Source: JBGTIS01 sp041745535 (GTDB lineage Bacteria; Bacteroidota; Bacteroidia; Cytophagales; Cyclobacteriaceae). Taken from it: a stretch of DNA of 13,691 nt. The position numbers and the translations under genes were made by a program. The stretch is from positions 1 to 13,691 of the forward strand of contig JBGTIS010000219.1 in assembly GCA_041745535.1 (NCBI GenBank), given 5' to 3'. Position 1 is the first letter of the stretch. Each line of letters opens with the position of its first letter. Shown piece after piece: positions 1 through 7,184 of this stretch. Under the pieces are notes generated by a model. It worked only from the letters and a program-made list of their open reading frames with translations, did not search any database and was not told the origin of the DNA.

Positions 1-1089
1 GATCGACATATTCGCCGGGGTATGCCACACTCCATAATTATTATCATTCGTTGTAATTACACCTGCGATGGCGCCACTGGGCGGTAGCGAATTTACGTCA
101 GCCAACACCTGTTTCATGATTGCCTGATAGGTCTTGCTGACATTGCGCAATGCCGCATCGTATTGGCTTACTGTTAATGCATTGGGTGGCGGGGTTTTGA
201 TATCCGACAGAATTGCGGCTATATCCTGATCAGGATTGTCCGTTGGATTTAAAATGGGTTCCAGCTTTTTTATGTCGCCACCGAATAAATTGGTGTAATC
301 TAATTCTCCTTCCTGCATAATGCTCGTTCCGATAAAAGGATAATAGGCCGCCCCAAAACTCAGCCCTTGTTTACCAGTTTGTTTCCTGAAAGATTTAATA
401 TCATTGGTATACGAAATGGGGTTGGCATTCCGACCGCCCATTACATCAATAATACTAATGGCCGTTTGCATGTCTGCATTCTGCACCAACATCTGCTGCA
501 TAAAGGTGCCATTATCTTCTACCGAAAGCAATGCAGCATCCGGGCACACATACAGGGTAGGCTCCGTTTCCTTTTTCAACAGACAAAGGCCTATTAACAA
601 ATCACGGAGCCGTACATTCGGATTTATGAGGGGTTCGCCCGGTGAAATGGGTTTCTTTCTGGGTCGTCCATACGTACCTACTGAAACAATATAGGCAACG
701 CCTCCCCCATTTTGATAAAAAAATTTTATACTGTTATACAGGTAGTAAATGGTACCTGGGTCGGGTACTATTGAATAATAGGCATCTCCAATTTGCTCAT
801 AATTTCCCTTATCGGATTGGTTCATCTGTTTTACCAGATAATAGGCAGGATTATACTGCTTTGGCGAACTGCCTTTCAGGACAGATTCCGGATAACCGTA
901 AATCCTCTGAAATTCCGCGAAAGAAGTTATTTTTTTTGGTACATTGGTATATGATTTTCCCTGGTAGGAAGCCTGTGGTGTATAGCCAATAAATGCCGGA
1001 ACCGCAGTCGCGACTGGCGCCACGGAATTTGGAAAAGCGTTTTTCTCAACAATGTAGATACCTGGAGTTTTGAGGGTTGGTTTCGCCAT
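1..1089 (-). CDS. Contractile tail sheath protein, N-terminal 363 residues (3' end outside window)
   Basis: The frame opens at ATG 1089 and stays open to the left edge without a stop. Residues 8-16 (TPGIYIVEK) and 30-37 (VPAFIGYT) match the conserved N-terminal strand of phage and injection-system sheath proteins. Residues 336-358 (PPSGAIAGV, then DNN, G, VW, P) match the conserved motif in the second half of the sheath (phage_sheath / subtilisin-like region). Sheath subunits polymerise around the inner tube and contract to drive it through a target membrane. The N-terminal form is the one common in Bacteroidota extracellular contractile injection systems (AFP/PVC/MAC type), so I favour that over an ordinary prophage, but the tube, baseplate and AAA ATPase genes needed to prove it would lie to the left, outside the window. 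Upstream there is only intergenic DNA and cold-shock genes, so this is probably the first gene of its operon. There is no strong Shine-Dalgarno sequence, as usual in this phylum. Confidence 0.86.
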   Translation of the reverse strand, partial: MAKPTLKTPGIYIVEKNAFPNSVAPVATAVPAFIGYTPQASYQGKSYTNVPKKITSFAEFQRIYGYPESVLKGSSPKQYNPAYYLVKQMNQSDKGNYEQIGDAYYSIVPDPGTIYYLYNSIKFFYQNGGGVAYIVSVGTYGRPRKKPISPGEPLINPNVRLRDLLIGLCLLKKETEPTLYVCPDAALLSVEDNGTFMQQMLVQNADMQTAISIIDVMGGRNANPISYTNDIKSFRKQTGKQGLSFGAAYYPFIGTSIMQEGELDYTNLFGGDIKKLEPILNPTDNPDQDIAAILSDIKTPPPNALTVSQYDAALRNVSKTYQAIMKQVLADVNSLPPSGAIAGVITTNDNNYGVWHTPANMSI

Positions 1090-1171
1090 TTTGTTTCAGC
1101 AAAGTAAAACAAAGGATGTCATTTCAAGTTTTGGCTCATCTCCGTATACATAATGATAGCGGAAAAAAAGG

Positions 1172-1242
1172 ATATCGTTTAATCCATCATATCCAAAAAT
1201 ATTATTCAGGCTATAATATTTAGGTAATACATTAAACGATAT
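1172..1242. repeat. Nested inverted repeats upstream of the tail sheath gene
   Basis: A perfect 12-bp outer pair (ATATCGTTTAAT at 1172-1183, ATTAAACGATAT at 1231-1242) encloses a perfect 9-bp inner pair (AAATATTAT at 1197-1205, ATAATATTT at 1213-1221) around the loop TCAGGCT. It lies 83-153 bp upstream of the sheath start. There is no following T-run, so a terminator is unlikely. An operator or phase-variable/invertible control site is possible but unproven. The DNA is AT-rich, which raises the chance background for the inner pair. Confidence 0.6.
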
Positions 1243-1310
1243 GAATTCCCAAATTTTTAATTCATCTTATGAAATACTTAATGGCTGTTGACACCTGGCC
1301 TGCCAAATTC

Positions 1311-1763
1311 TTATTTCATCAGTTTCACCTTGGTAGCGGTAGGACCTTTTTGCCCCATCTCTATTTCAAAGGTTACCACATTGTTCTCTTTAATCTCTTC
1401 CAGTACGTTATTTACGTGCACGAATACACTGTCGTGGCTTTCAGAATCTTTAATAAAGCCATACCCTTTGGAATCGTTGAAAAAAGTTACTATTCCTTTT
1501 CTGATGGGATCACCTGCTTCCGTATTATCACGTTTTGGGATACTGGTTTCAATATTTTCCAGTTTAACATCCTTCTTTTTAGTAGGATCGGGCGGGGTGG
1601 AAGTGATCATTCCATTCTCGTCCACATAAGCGATCATGTCTTCCAGGTTTCCGGTTTTTTCATTTTCTTTCCTGGCCAACTTCTTCGCTTCTTTTTCTTT
1701 TCTCTTTTTCTCTTTTTTACTTCTTACTTCTTTTTTGTTAAATGTTTCTTGCGATCTACCCAT
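1311..1763 (-). CDS. Cold-shock domain protein with long lysine-rich N-terminal extension
   Basis: This is a 150-residue protein. Residues 10-37 are almost all Lys/Glu/Arg, a basic, probably helical or disordered tail. Residues 40-85 form an acidic/polar linker. Residues 88-148 form a cold-shock (OB-fold) domain with RNP1 KGYGFI at 99-104 and RNP2 VFVHV at 113-117, the aromatic surface that binds single-stranded RNA or DNA. Canonical CspA proteins are about 65-70 residues, so the extension doubles the length; this architecture is common among Bacteroidota. It is likely a cytoplasmic RNA chaperone, with the basic tail adding nonspecific nucleic-acid affinity (inference). It follows the smaller cold-shock gene on the same strand, but the terminator at 1802-1834 lies between them, so it probably has its own promoter in 1764-1800. 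ATG 1763 is the only good start. Confidence 0.9.
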   Translation of the reverse strand: MGRSQETFNKKEVRSKKEKKRKEKEAKKLARKENEKTGNLEDMIAYVDENGMITSTPPDPTKKKDVKLENIETSIPKRDNTEAGDPIRKGIVTFFNDSKGYGFIKDSESHDSVFVHVNNVLEEIKENNVVTFEIEMGQKGPTATKVKLMK

Positions 1764-1801
1764 AAATTGATTTTAAGTGATTAATATAAGACAATTTTGA
1801 C

Positions 1802-1834
1802 AATAATAAAAAAGCCCATCAATTGACAGGCTTT
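1802..1834 (-). terminator. Intrinsic terminator downstream of the small cold-shock gene
   Basis: Read on the minus strand, a stem AAAGCC/GGCTTT (plus-strand 1811-1816 and 1829-1834), with the loop partly closed by the palindrome TCAATTGA, is followed directly by TTTTTTATTATTG. It lies 30 bp after the stop of the gene at 1864-2055 and separates it from the longer cold-shock gene. Confidence 0.8.
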
Positions 1835-1863
1835 CAAGGTGCTAAAAATTATAGAGTAACCAA

Positions 1864-2055
1864 TTATATTACTCTCACATTGACTGCGTTCAGTCCTTTT
1901 TTACCATCTTTTAATTCAAATTCAACAGAATCACCTTCTCGAATTTCGTCGATTAATCCTGAAATGTGTACAAAATGATCCTTGTTGGAGCCTTCTTCTG
2001 TAATGAACCCAAATCCTTTTGATTCATTGAAGAATTTTACTGTGCCTTTATGCAT
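1864..2055 (-). CDS. CspA-family cold-shock protein
   Basis: This is a single-domain cold-shock protein of 63 residues, the standard CspA size. RNP1 KGFGFI is at residues 13-18 and RNP2 HFVHI at 27-31. The N-terminal strand GTVKFFN and the C-terminal KKGLNAVNV are classical for the family. It is a cytoplasmic single-stranded nucleic-acid-binding protein that melts RNA secondary structure, often induced by cold or by stationary phase. ATG 2055 fits the family start exactly. A Bacteroidota-like -7 box (2081-2088) gives a leader of only about 20 nt, much shorter than the long thermosensing leader of enterobacterial cspA, so regulation by a long 5' UTR is not evident here. It is monocistronic, judging by the terminator at 1802-1834. 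Confidence 0.95.
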   Translation of the reverse strand: MHKGTVKFFNESKGFGFITEEGSNKDHFVHISGLIDEIREGDSVEFELKDGKKGLNAVNVRVI

Positions 2056-2080
2056 TGTGAAAATTTAAATATACAAAATG

Positions 2081-2088
2081 CAAAGTTA
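2081..2088 (-). promoter_or_regulatory. Probable -7 promoter element of the cspA-like gene
   Basis: The minus strand reads TAACTTTG, an exact match to the Bacteroidota sigma-ABfr -7 consensus TAnnTTTG, 25 bp upstream of the ATG. No convincing -33 TTTG lies at the expected spacing, so the call rests on the -7 box and its position. Confidence 0.5.
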
Positions 2089-2596
2089 GTATTATATCGA
2101 TTCATATGGTAGTATTTGCGGTAATTATTTTTATTTTATTCTAAAAAACTTCTACGAAGGCATTATAGGTGCGAAAAACTGACTTTATATATAGTAAATA
2201 ATCCGTGATTACGCGCGGCGACTTTTTTATACGCGGTTGCGGCGTTAATAAAATCAGCGGATATACTGTAGGATGGCTTTACACATTTGGGGCTCAGCCA
2301 TTACTAATTTAAGGAAGCCTATGTGTTAAACTAGCGGATATTTGGACTTACCATCTCACTTTCAAAAAATATTCCTTACTATTATACTTAAGAATTAAAG
2401 CAATAATAAATCTATTATATCACTAATATTTTTAAAACTTTATCAATTATTTTTTATTATTTATTAAATTTGTAAAACGAACTATTTTATGTTCTTATTT
2501 TTTTGTTTTTAACAAAATCCGCCTGGATAATAGTATGTTAAACTTTTTATTATTTTTTCAAGAGACTGTTACTCTATTTGAATTCTAAATTCCAAG
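2089..2596. other. AT-rich intergenic region without a recognisable gene
   Basis: No supportable ORF on either strand. The region separates the divergent genes at 2055 (minus) and 2597 (plus). A short GC-rich patch at about 2211-2245 has the repeated words ACGCG and CGGCG. The nonamer AGCGGATAT occurs twice (near 2262 and 2333), flanking a weak inverted repeat (TTTACACAT / ATGTGTTAAA). The stretch from 2380 to 2580 is extremely A/T-rich and presumably contains the promoter of the following gene, but no box is clear. Confidence 0.5.
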
Positions 2597-2896
2597 ATGA
2601 TGAACCAATTAGAAATAAATAGCTTACTAAACCGTGGCCATCAAAAAGTTAATGAAGCGCGTCAGCTATTACGTTCCAGCATGAAAAATGGAAAGACCAA
2701 ACGCGACAAAGAAGCCCTCCTTACCCTGAGTAAATGGTTTTATGAAAATGCTTTTGAAGTAAAAGATGCCCTTCAAAACGACCATCAAATTAACAGGTTA
2801 AGAAGACAATTACTGGAAAAACTTATCAATAAGTATACGGTAACCATTATGGAAATAGATGATAAAATAAAAAACCAGTTGGGTACCAGAAGGTAA
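2597..2896 (+). CDS. Small helical hypothetical protein
   Basis: 99 residues; I do not recognise the family. The sequence is rich in Lys, Arg, Glu, Asn and Leu with no Cys, no Pro and no membrane segment. It should be almost wholly alpha-helical, with heptad-like Leu/Ile spacing at residues 5-25 and 60-90, suggesting a small coiled-coil or helical-hairpin cytoplasmic protein. It could start at either of two adjacent ATGs (2597 or 2600). The end overlaps, on the opposite strand, the 3' part of the degraded reading frame at 2785-3099. The polar helical composition and in-frame ATGs after a promoter-like AT-rich leader favour this strand as the real gene in the overlap. Confidence 0.6.
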   Translation: MMNQLEINSLLNRGHQKVNEARQLLRSSMKNGKTKRDKEALLTLSKWFYENAFEVKDALQNDHQINRLRRQLLEKLINKYTVTIMEIDDKIKNQLGTRR

Positions 2897-3099
2897 ATTT
2901 TCCCGGATTGATAAACAGTAGATACAGGCAGGCCGAAAAGCACATGATTGATGAGCATATTCCGGGTAAAAACCTTTAGCGGTGCTTGGTAATTCGGTTC
3001 GGTTACCGATTCATCTTCAAATAATGAGAAAAAGTAACTGAACAAAGTTTTGGTGATGGTGCCTGCGATACCTGCCATTACTGCTTTTTTAAAATTCAT
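2785..3099 (-). pseudogene. Probable remnant of a small membrane protein, running into the neighbouring gene
   Basis: From ATG 3099 the frame reads MNFKKAVMAGIAGT and then a hydrophobic/aromatic segment TLFSYFFSLF. After a polar stretch comes a second apolar piece around LINHVLFGLP. The positively charged start followed by a small-residue-rich hydrophobic helix looks like a genuine membrane protein N-terminus of a kind seen in Bacteroidota. No stop occurs where such a protein should end: the frame continues antisense through the last 112 bp of the gene at 2597-2896. The predicted hydrophobic tail there is just the complement of polar helical codons. I infer a truncated or internally deleted gene rather than an intact one. 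A start at 3171 is also open but adds an unconvincing 24 residues. Family and function are unknown. Confidence 0.4.
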
Positions 3100-3165
3100 A
3101 GCTGCGATATTATTTAAAAAAATAAGCACACCGTTCGCTGATTTCAACACCACGGTAACATTCCG

Positions 3166-3192
3166 ATCCAATACCTATAAACTGTATTGGAT
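3166..3192. repeat. Perfect 9-bp inverted repeat with 9-nt loop
   Basis: ATCCAATAC (3166-3174) and GTATTGGAT (3184-3192) flank the loop CTATAAACT. It lies about 70 bp upstream of the remnant starting at 3099 and 344 bp before glgX. It could be an operator-like dyad; no T-run follows on either strand. Confidence 0.5.
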
Positions 3193-3282
3193 TTCAAATA
3201 TTTATATCATTTTTCCTCTGAACCTACCGGGAAAGTACTTTCAGCTAAAACAAGGAATTGCGCTGACCTCAGGCCATGAACC

Positions 3283-3323
3283 TCACTATTAATAGTGATA
3301 AAGCCGGTTTTATCATCACTATT
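3283..3323. repeat. Triple-arm alternating palindrome upstream of glgX
   Basis: TCACTATT (3283-3290) and AATAGTGA (3291-3298) form a perfect 16-bp palindrome. A third arm, TCACTATT, lies at 3316-3323. The middle arm can therefore pair with either neighbour; the second option is extended by GATAAA/TTTATC around GCCGGT. It could be a regulatory dyad in the glgX leader or promoter region, or paired binding sites for a dimeric regulator. No T-tract follows. Confidence 0.6.
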
Positions 3324-3535
3324 TACAGGTATTTTTATCTTGTTTCAGAAAATTATTTTTAATGTTCAAAACTCATGTAGAGCTTAGGTTGTCGTTTCTA
3401 AAAGCTAGGCATTTAATTTTTTCAACCATTTTTTAAACATTTAAACAGGAAGCGTGTTTTTTTCACGGATGAATAGTATTATCCGCGAAGCTTATAGCTT
3501 TAATTAACTATCTCAATAATTTATTTTTTAATTAT

Positions 3536-5674
3536 ATGAACCAAGAACAATTTCCCAGATGGCCGGGAAAACCTTATCCCTTAGGCGCCAACTGGGATGG
3601 AAAAGGTGTGAATTTTGCCTTATTCAGTGAAAATGCTACTTCAGTAAAATTATGTCTGTTCAATACGTCCGGTGCCAAAACAGCTACCATTCTGCTTACA
3701 GAGCAAACCGATTATGTATGGCATGTCTATTTACCGGGTATAAGCCCGGGACAACTCTATGGATATTATGTGGATGGTCCTTTTGAACCTGAGCATGGAT
3801 TGCGTTTTAACCCTAACAAACTATTGTTAGATCCTTATGCCAAGTCCATTGATGGCCGCATCAACTGGAGCGATGCTGTTTTCGGATATCCGGTACAGTC
3901 TGAAGCCGAAGACCGTGACCTGCGACTGGACAAAGCCAACAGTGGCGCGTCTATGAACAAATCGGTGGTAATAGATCCTACCTTCGACTGGGAAGGCGAT
4001 CAACTCCTAAATATCCCTTTGCACGAAACCATTATTTATGAAGCGCATGTAAAAGGTTTTACCATACAACACCCTGATTTAGATCCTGAGATCAGAGGTA
4101 CTTACAAAGCACTGGCTTCAGAACCTATTGTTCATTATTTGAAAAAATTGGGCATCACTGCCATTGAATTACTGCCTATTCATCATTTTGTGCACGACCA
4201 GCATTTGTTAGACAAGGGATTGTCCAATTACTGGGGTTATAACTCTATTGGCTTTTTTGCCCCTCATGCGGAATACTCTTCGTCGGGCACTTTGGGCGAC
4301 CAGGTGAAAGAGTTTAAAGAAATGGTGAAAGTGTTACACCGGGCAGGTATTGAAGTTATACTGGATGTGGTGTATAACCATACGGCAGAAGGCAACCATT
4401 ATGGCCCTACCTTGTCGTTTAAAGGGATTGATAATGAGGTGTATTACCGGCTGGTAGCGGATAACGAACGTTTCTACATGGACTATACCGGCACCGGCAA
4501 CAGCCTGAACATGGTACACCCGCGTTGTTTACAGCTGGTAATGGACAGCCTCCGCTATTGGGTTACCGAAATGCACGTAGATGGCTTCCGGTTTGACCTC
4601 GCCTCTACCCTGGCACGCGGACTGCATGAAGTTGGTCGTTTGTCTACCTTCTTAGATACCATCCATCAGGATCCGATCATCTCTCAGGTAAAACTTATTG
4701 CCGAACCCTGGGATATCGGCGAAGGGGGTTACCAGGTGGGTAACTTCCCGGTACAATGGTCAGAATGGAATGGGAAATACCGCGATAGCGTGCGCCGTTT
4801 CTGGAAAGGCGATGAAAGTCAGGTAGCCGAATTTGCCTACCGCTTAAGTGGCTCCAGCGATTTGTATATGGTAACAGGCAGGCGCCCATTCGCTTCTATT
4901 AACTTTATTACGGCCCACGATGGGTTTACCCTGCACGATTTGGTAAGTTATAACGAAAAACATAACGAAGCCAATGGCGAGGATAATAAGGATGGGGAAA
5001 GCCATAATTTGAGCTGGAACTGCGGTGTGGAAGGCCCTACCGATGATCCTGACATATTAGCGGTAAGAGAAAGACAAAAGCGGAATTTTATCGCCACCTT
5101 GTTTTTAAGCCAGGGTGTACCCATGTTATTGAGCGGTGATGAATGCGAACGTACCCAGTTGGGTAATAACAATGTGTATTGCCAGGACAATAAACTGAGC
5201 TGGTTTAACTGGAACTGGACCGAAGACCAGAAAAAGATGTTCGACTTCACCTGCAAGCTCATCGAATTAAGAAAGACTTCACCCATATTCTGCCGCCGTA
5301 AGTTTTTCCATGGCCGACATATCCACGGTAAAAACATCTTCGACATCCGCTGGCTGTCACCAACCGGTGAAGACATGACCGACGGAGAGTGGAATAATTC
5401 TTATATACGTTGCATGGGGATGTTGCTGAATGGCGAGGCCATGAACGAGTACGATGAGAAAGGCAGAAGGATTAAAGATGATATTTACCTGATTATGGTA
5501 AACAGTTATTGGGAAAGCATCGACTTTAATTTGCCAAACAAAGATAAAAAGCTAAAATGGGAGCTGATTATCGATACCCATGAAGGTGGGTTCGCGGATA
5601 AAATTATGGAAACAAAATATAATGTTCCGGGCCGTTCTCTGGTTTTACTTCGCCAGATTAAATCTATGGATTAA
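3536..5674 (+). CDS. glgX: Glycogen debranching enzyme GlgX / isoamylase-type glycosidase
   Basis: A 712-residue GH13 enzyme (GH13_11 type) that hydrolyses alpha-1,6 branch linkages in glycogen or its limit dextrins. Residues 12-100 form the N-terminal CBM48-like domain (PLGANWDGKGVNFALFSENA). The (beta/alpha)8 catalytic core carries region I DVVYNH at 277-282, region II GFRFD at 350-354 with nucleophile Asp354, region III LIAEPWD at 387-393 with acid/base Glu390, and region IV FITAHD at 457-462 with transition-state Asp462. The C-terminal beta-sandwich spans about residues 600-710. All catalytic residues are present. The length matches isoamylase/TreX-like members and is somewhat longer than enterobacterial GlgX. 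There is no signal peptide, so it is probably cytoplasmic glycogen turnover. No other glycogen gene is adjacent, so it seems to be a stand-alone unit. The upstream 350 bp contain several dyads that could be regulatory. Confidence 0.95.
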   Translation: MNQEQFPRWPGKPYPLGANWDGKGVNFALFSENATSVKLCLFNTSGAKTATILLTEQTDYVWHVYLPGISPGQLYGYYVDGPFEPEHGLRFNPNKLLLDPYAKSIDGRINWSDAVFGYPVQSEAEDRDLRLDKANSGASMNKSVVIDPTFDWEGDQLLNIPLHETIIYEAHVKGFTIQHPDLDPEIRGTYKALASEPIVHYLKKLGITAIELLPIHHFVHDQHLLDKGLSNYWGYNSIGFFAPHAEYSSSGTLGDQVKEFKEMVKVLHRAGIEVILDVVYNHTAEGNHYGPTLSFKGIDNEVYYRLVADNERFYMDYTGTGNSLNMVHPRCLQLVMDSLRYWVTEMHVDGFRFDLASTLARGLHEVGRLSTFLDTIHQDPIISQVKLIAEPWDIGEGGYQVGNFPVQWSEWNGKYRDSVRRFWKGDESQVAEFAYRLSGSSDLYMVTGRRPFASINFITAHDGFTLHDLVSYNEKHNEANGEDNKDGESHNLSWNCGVEGPTDDPDILAVRERQKRNFIATLFLSQGVPMLLSGDECERTQLGNNNVYCQDNKLSWFNWNWTEDQKKMFDFTCKLIELRKTSPIFCRRKFFHGRHIHGKNIFDIRWLSPTGEDMTDGEWNNSYIRCMGMLLNGEAMNEYDEKGRRIKDDIYLIMVNSYWESIDFNLPNKDKKLKWELIIDTHEGGFADKIMETKYNVPGRSLVLLRQIKSMD

Positions 5675-5676
5675 CG

Positions 5677-5875
5677 TTAACGCGCTTTAGGCGGCATATG
5701 CTTTTTGTACCAGTTAGTAACAGTAACCCTGCCCCATTCGGGCGGGTTGCTGATTACATCTATGACTCCACACCACGCCGGAAAAATTCCTCATAGCGCA
5801 CGCTTGAAGTTCCTGAAAACAAGCAGCCAACGTTCCGATCAGGACCATAGACTTTTTTAAGGTAAACCAACCACA
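5677..5875 (-). pseudogene. Frameshifted C-terminal relic of an unidentified protein
   Basis: On the minus strand one frame reads VYGPDRNVGCLFSGTSS then VRYEEFFRRGVES and stops. Overlapping it by a few codons, another frame continues GVIDVISNPPEWGRVTVTNW and YKKHMPPKAR to a TAA at 5677-5679. The two pieces have ordinary protein composition and join naturally at about 5765 if a base change is allowed, as expected for one C-terminal region broken by an indel. No start codon is identifiable, and the left piece begins near the end of the preceding gene at 5876. I cannot name the family. It could also be chance coding-like sequence, but the second piece is convincingly protein-like. Confidence 0.4.
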
Positions 5876-7066
5876 CTATTCTATTACAGCATACGACCGC
5901 AGCGCTTCATCAATGCGCCGGTTCCAGCGTTGCTGGGCAGCCTGATTGGTGCCATGGCCCGTTTCCTGGTCATACTGTTTCTGGAGGTGGTTCATTTCCC
6001 GATAAGAATCTATGTACTGCCATTGTATCACACTGTCGAAGTCCTCAACCATTAGGCTGTCGGTCCGAATTTTCTGTTTAAACTGTTCCGCTACCAGCTT
6101 GGCGATATCGAAGTGCCGCTGTTCGTGATTCAGGCTGTAGGCGTCTTTGGCATGATCCTTTACCCATGAATAATCTGGTATTATATATACTTTTATGGTT
6201 AAGTGGATGTGTAAGATGCCATCAACCACCTCACTCCGGCTTTCATAGGCAAAACTCGGGAATACAGAAGCGGCATAACGGTCAAGTCGAGGTTTTTCAC
6301 GAAAATCGTTCCAGGTCAGTGGCCGGTCCGATGCATAATAGACGGTGTCTTTCTCCACATTCTGTGTAAAATCAGTAAAAGAAACTTTTATTCCTTTGGC
6401 CAGTAAAAGGTTCCCTGCTGTTTCTTCGTTCATCCAGGTGTCCAGGTACCGCAGGGCACCCACCATCGACTGCCGAAAAGCTTTCTCCACGGCCACATGC
6501 GAACGGGAGTTGGCAGGCCGGTTATAGCGGGCACCACCCCGGTGGTATTCCGCCAGTTGTACCGTTTCTGTATCCAGCCGCAAATCAAAAGACAGGGTCA
6601 ATACCACCCGACCTTCTACCCGACCGTTGGCTCCGGGTGCTTCGGTAATCAGGCATTCTTTTATCCGAACTACAATAGGACGCAGTGTTTGATCACGCGC
6701 CAGGCTCTGCCGGATAAACTGCCTGATGGCAGTGGCTGCCCCACCCTTCAAGTTGACAGGATAAGTGACCACGGGCTGACTGGTACTGCTTATAGGCAAT
6801 AGTAAATAACCAATTGCCGTGCGGTCTTCCCGCTCGTCTGTTACGTCGGCAATATAAAATTCTTTGGGTATAAAAGGCAGCGGTGTGGGTGCCAGGGCAA
6901 TGTATTCTTTCTCAACAGCCGGCTGGCCAATGGCATCGAAACAGATGCCTGCGCTCAGTAAGCCCAACAATAAGATACAGCTTACTTTTTTAGCCTCACA
7001 CAAATGAGGTATAAACAGCTTTTGTTCCCCGAAAATTCGTTTTACAGATTTACCACTCATGATCAT
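5876..7066 (-). CDS. Secreted HExxH (DUF922-like) putative zinc metalloprotease
   Basis: 396 residues. A hydrophobic segment at about 29-46 (SCILLLGLLSAGICFDAIGQ) after basic residues looks like a signal sequence or membrane anchor, though the 25 residues before it are long for a signal peptide. TTG at residue 22 could be the true start. Residues 50-215 are a less familiar beta-rich domain. From about 230 to the end the protein resembles DUF922-type putative Zn-dependent proteases: a TWNDF motif at 251-255, then NHEQRHFD at 313-320 with zinc-ligand pattern HExxH (His314, Glu315, His318), and a C-terminal YDQETGHG motif at 365-372. The expected location is periplasm or outer surface; the substrate is unknown. 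It is the last gene of a minus-strand run but separated by about 118 bp from the previous one, so it may be independently transcribed. Confidence 0.75.
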   Translation of the reverse strand: MIMSGKSVKRIFGEQKLFIPHLCEAKKVSCILLLGLLSAGICFDAIGQPAVEKEYIALAPTPLPFIPKEFYIADVTDEREDRTAIGYLLLPISSTSQPVVTYPVNLKGGAATAIRQFIRQSLARDQTLRPIVVRIKECLITEAPGANGRVEGRVVLTLSFDLRLDTETVQLAEYHRGGARYNRPANSRSHVAVEKAFRQSMVGALRYLDTWMNEETAGNLLLAKGIKVSFTDFTQNVEKDTVYYASDRPLTWNDFREKPRLDRYAASVFPSFAYESRSEVVDGILHIHLTIKVYIIPDYSWVKDHAKDAYSLNHEQRHFDIAKLVAEQFKQKIRTDSLMVEDFDSVIQWQYIDSYREMNHLQKQYDQETGHGTNQAAQQRWNRRIDEALRSYAVIE

Positions 7067-7093
7067 ACGTACATAGGCTATAACGTCTCGCCC

Positions 7094-7124
7094 ATAAATT
7101 TTAGCATGAACACCAAAAATTTAT
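7094..7124. repeat. AT-rich 9-bp inverted repeat between two minus-strand genes
   Basis: ATAAATTTT (7094-7102) and AAAATTTAT (7116-7124) flank a 13-nt loop, 28 bp upstream of the start at 7066 and 61 bp after the stop of the previous gene. It could be a weak terminator or operator; given the AT-richness, chance is possible. Confidence 0.3.
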
Positions 7125-7184
7125 AAACATAGCCACTTCATACCCTCAGGAAAAATACGAAGAATTGGACGGAACAGAATAAGT

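Noticed and set aside
367..992. Plus-strand ORFs in the first kilobase
   Set aside because: All are antisense to the continuous tail sheath frame.
1269..1784. 171-codon plus-strand ORF rich in Phe
   Set aside because: It is the exact antisense of the cold-shock gene at 1311-1763; the Phe-richness mirrors the Lys/Glu codons.
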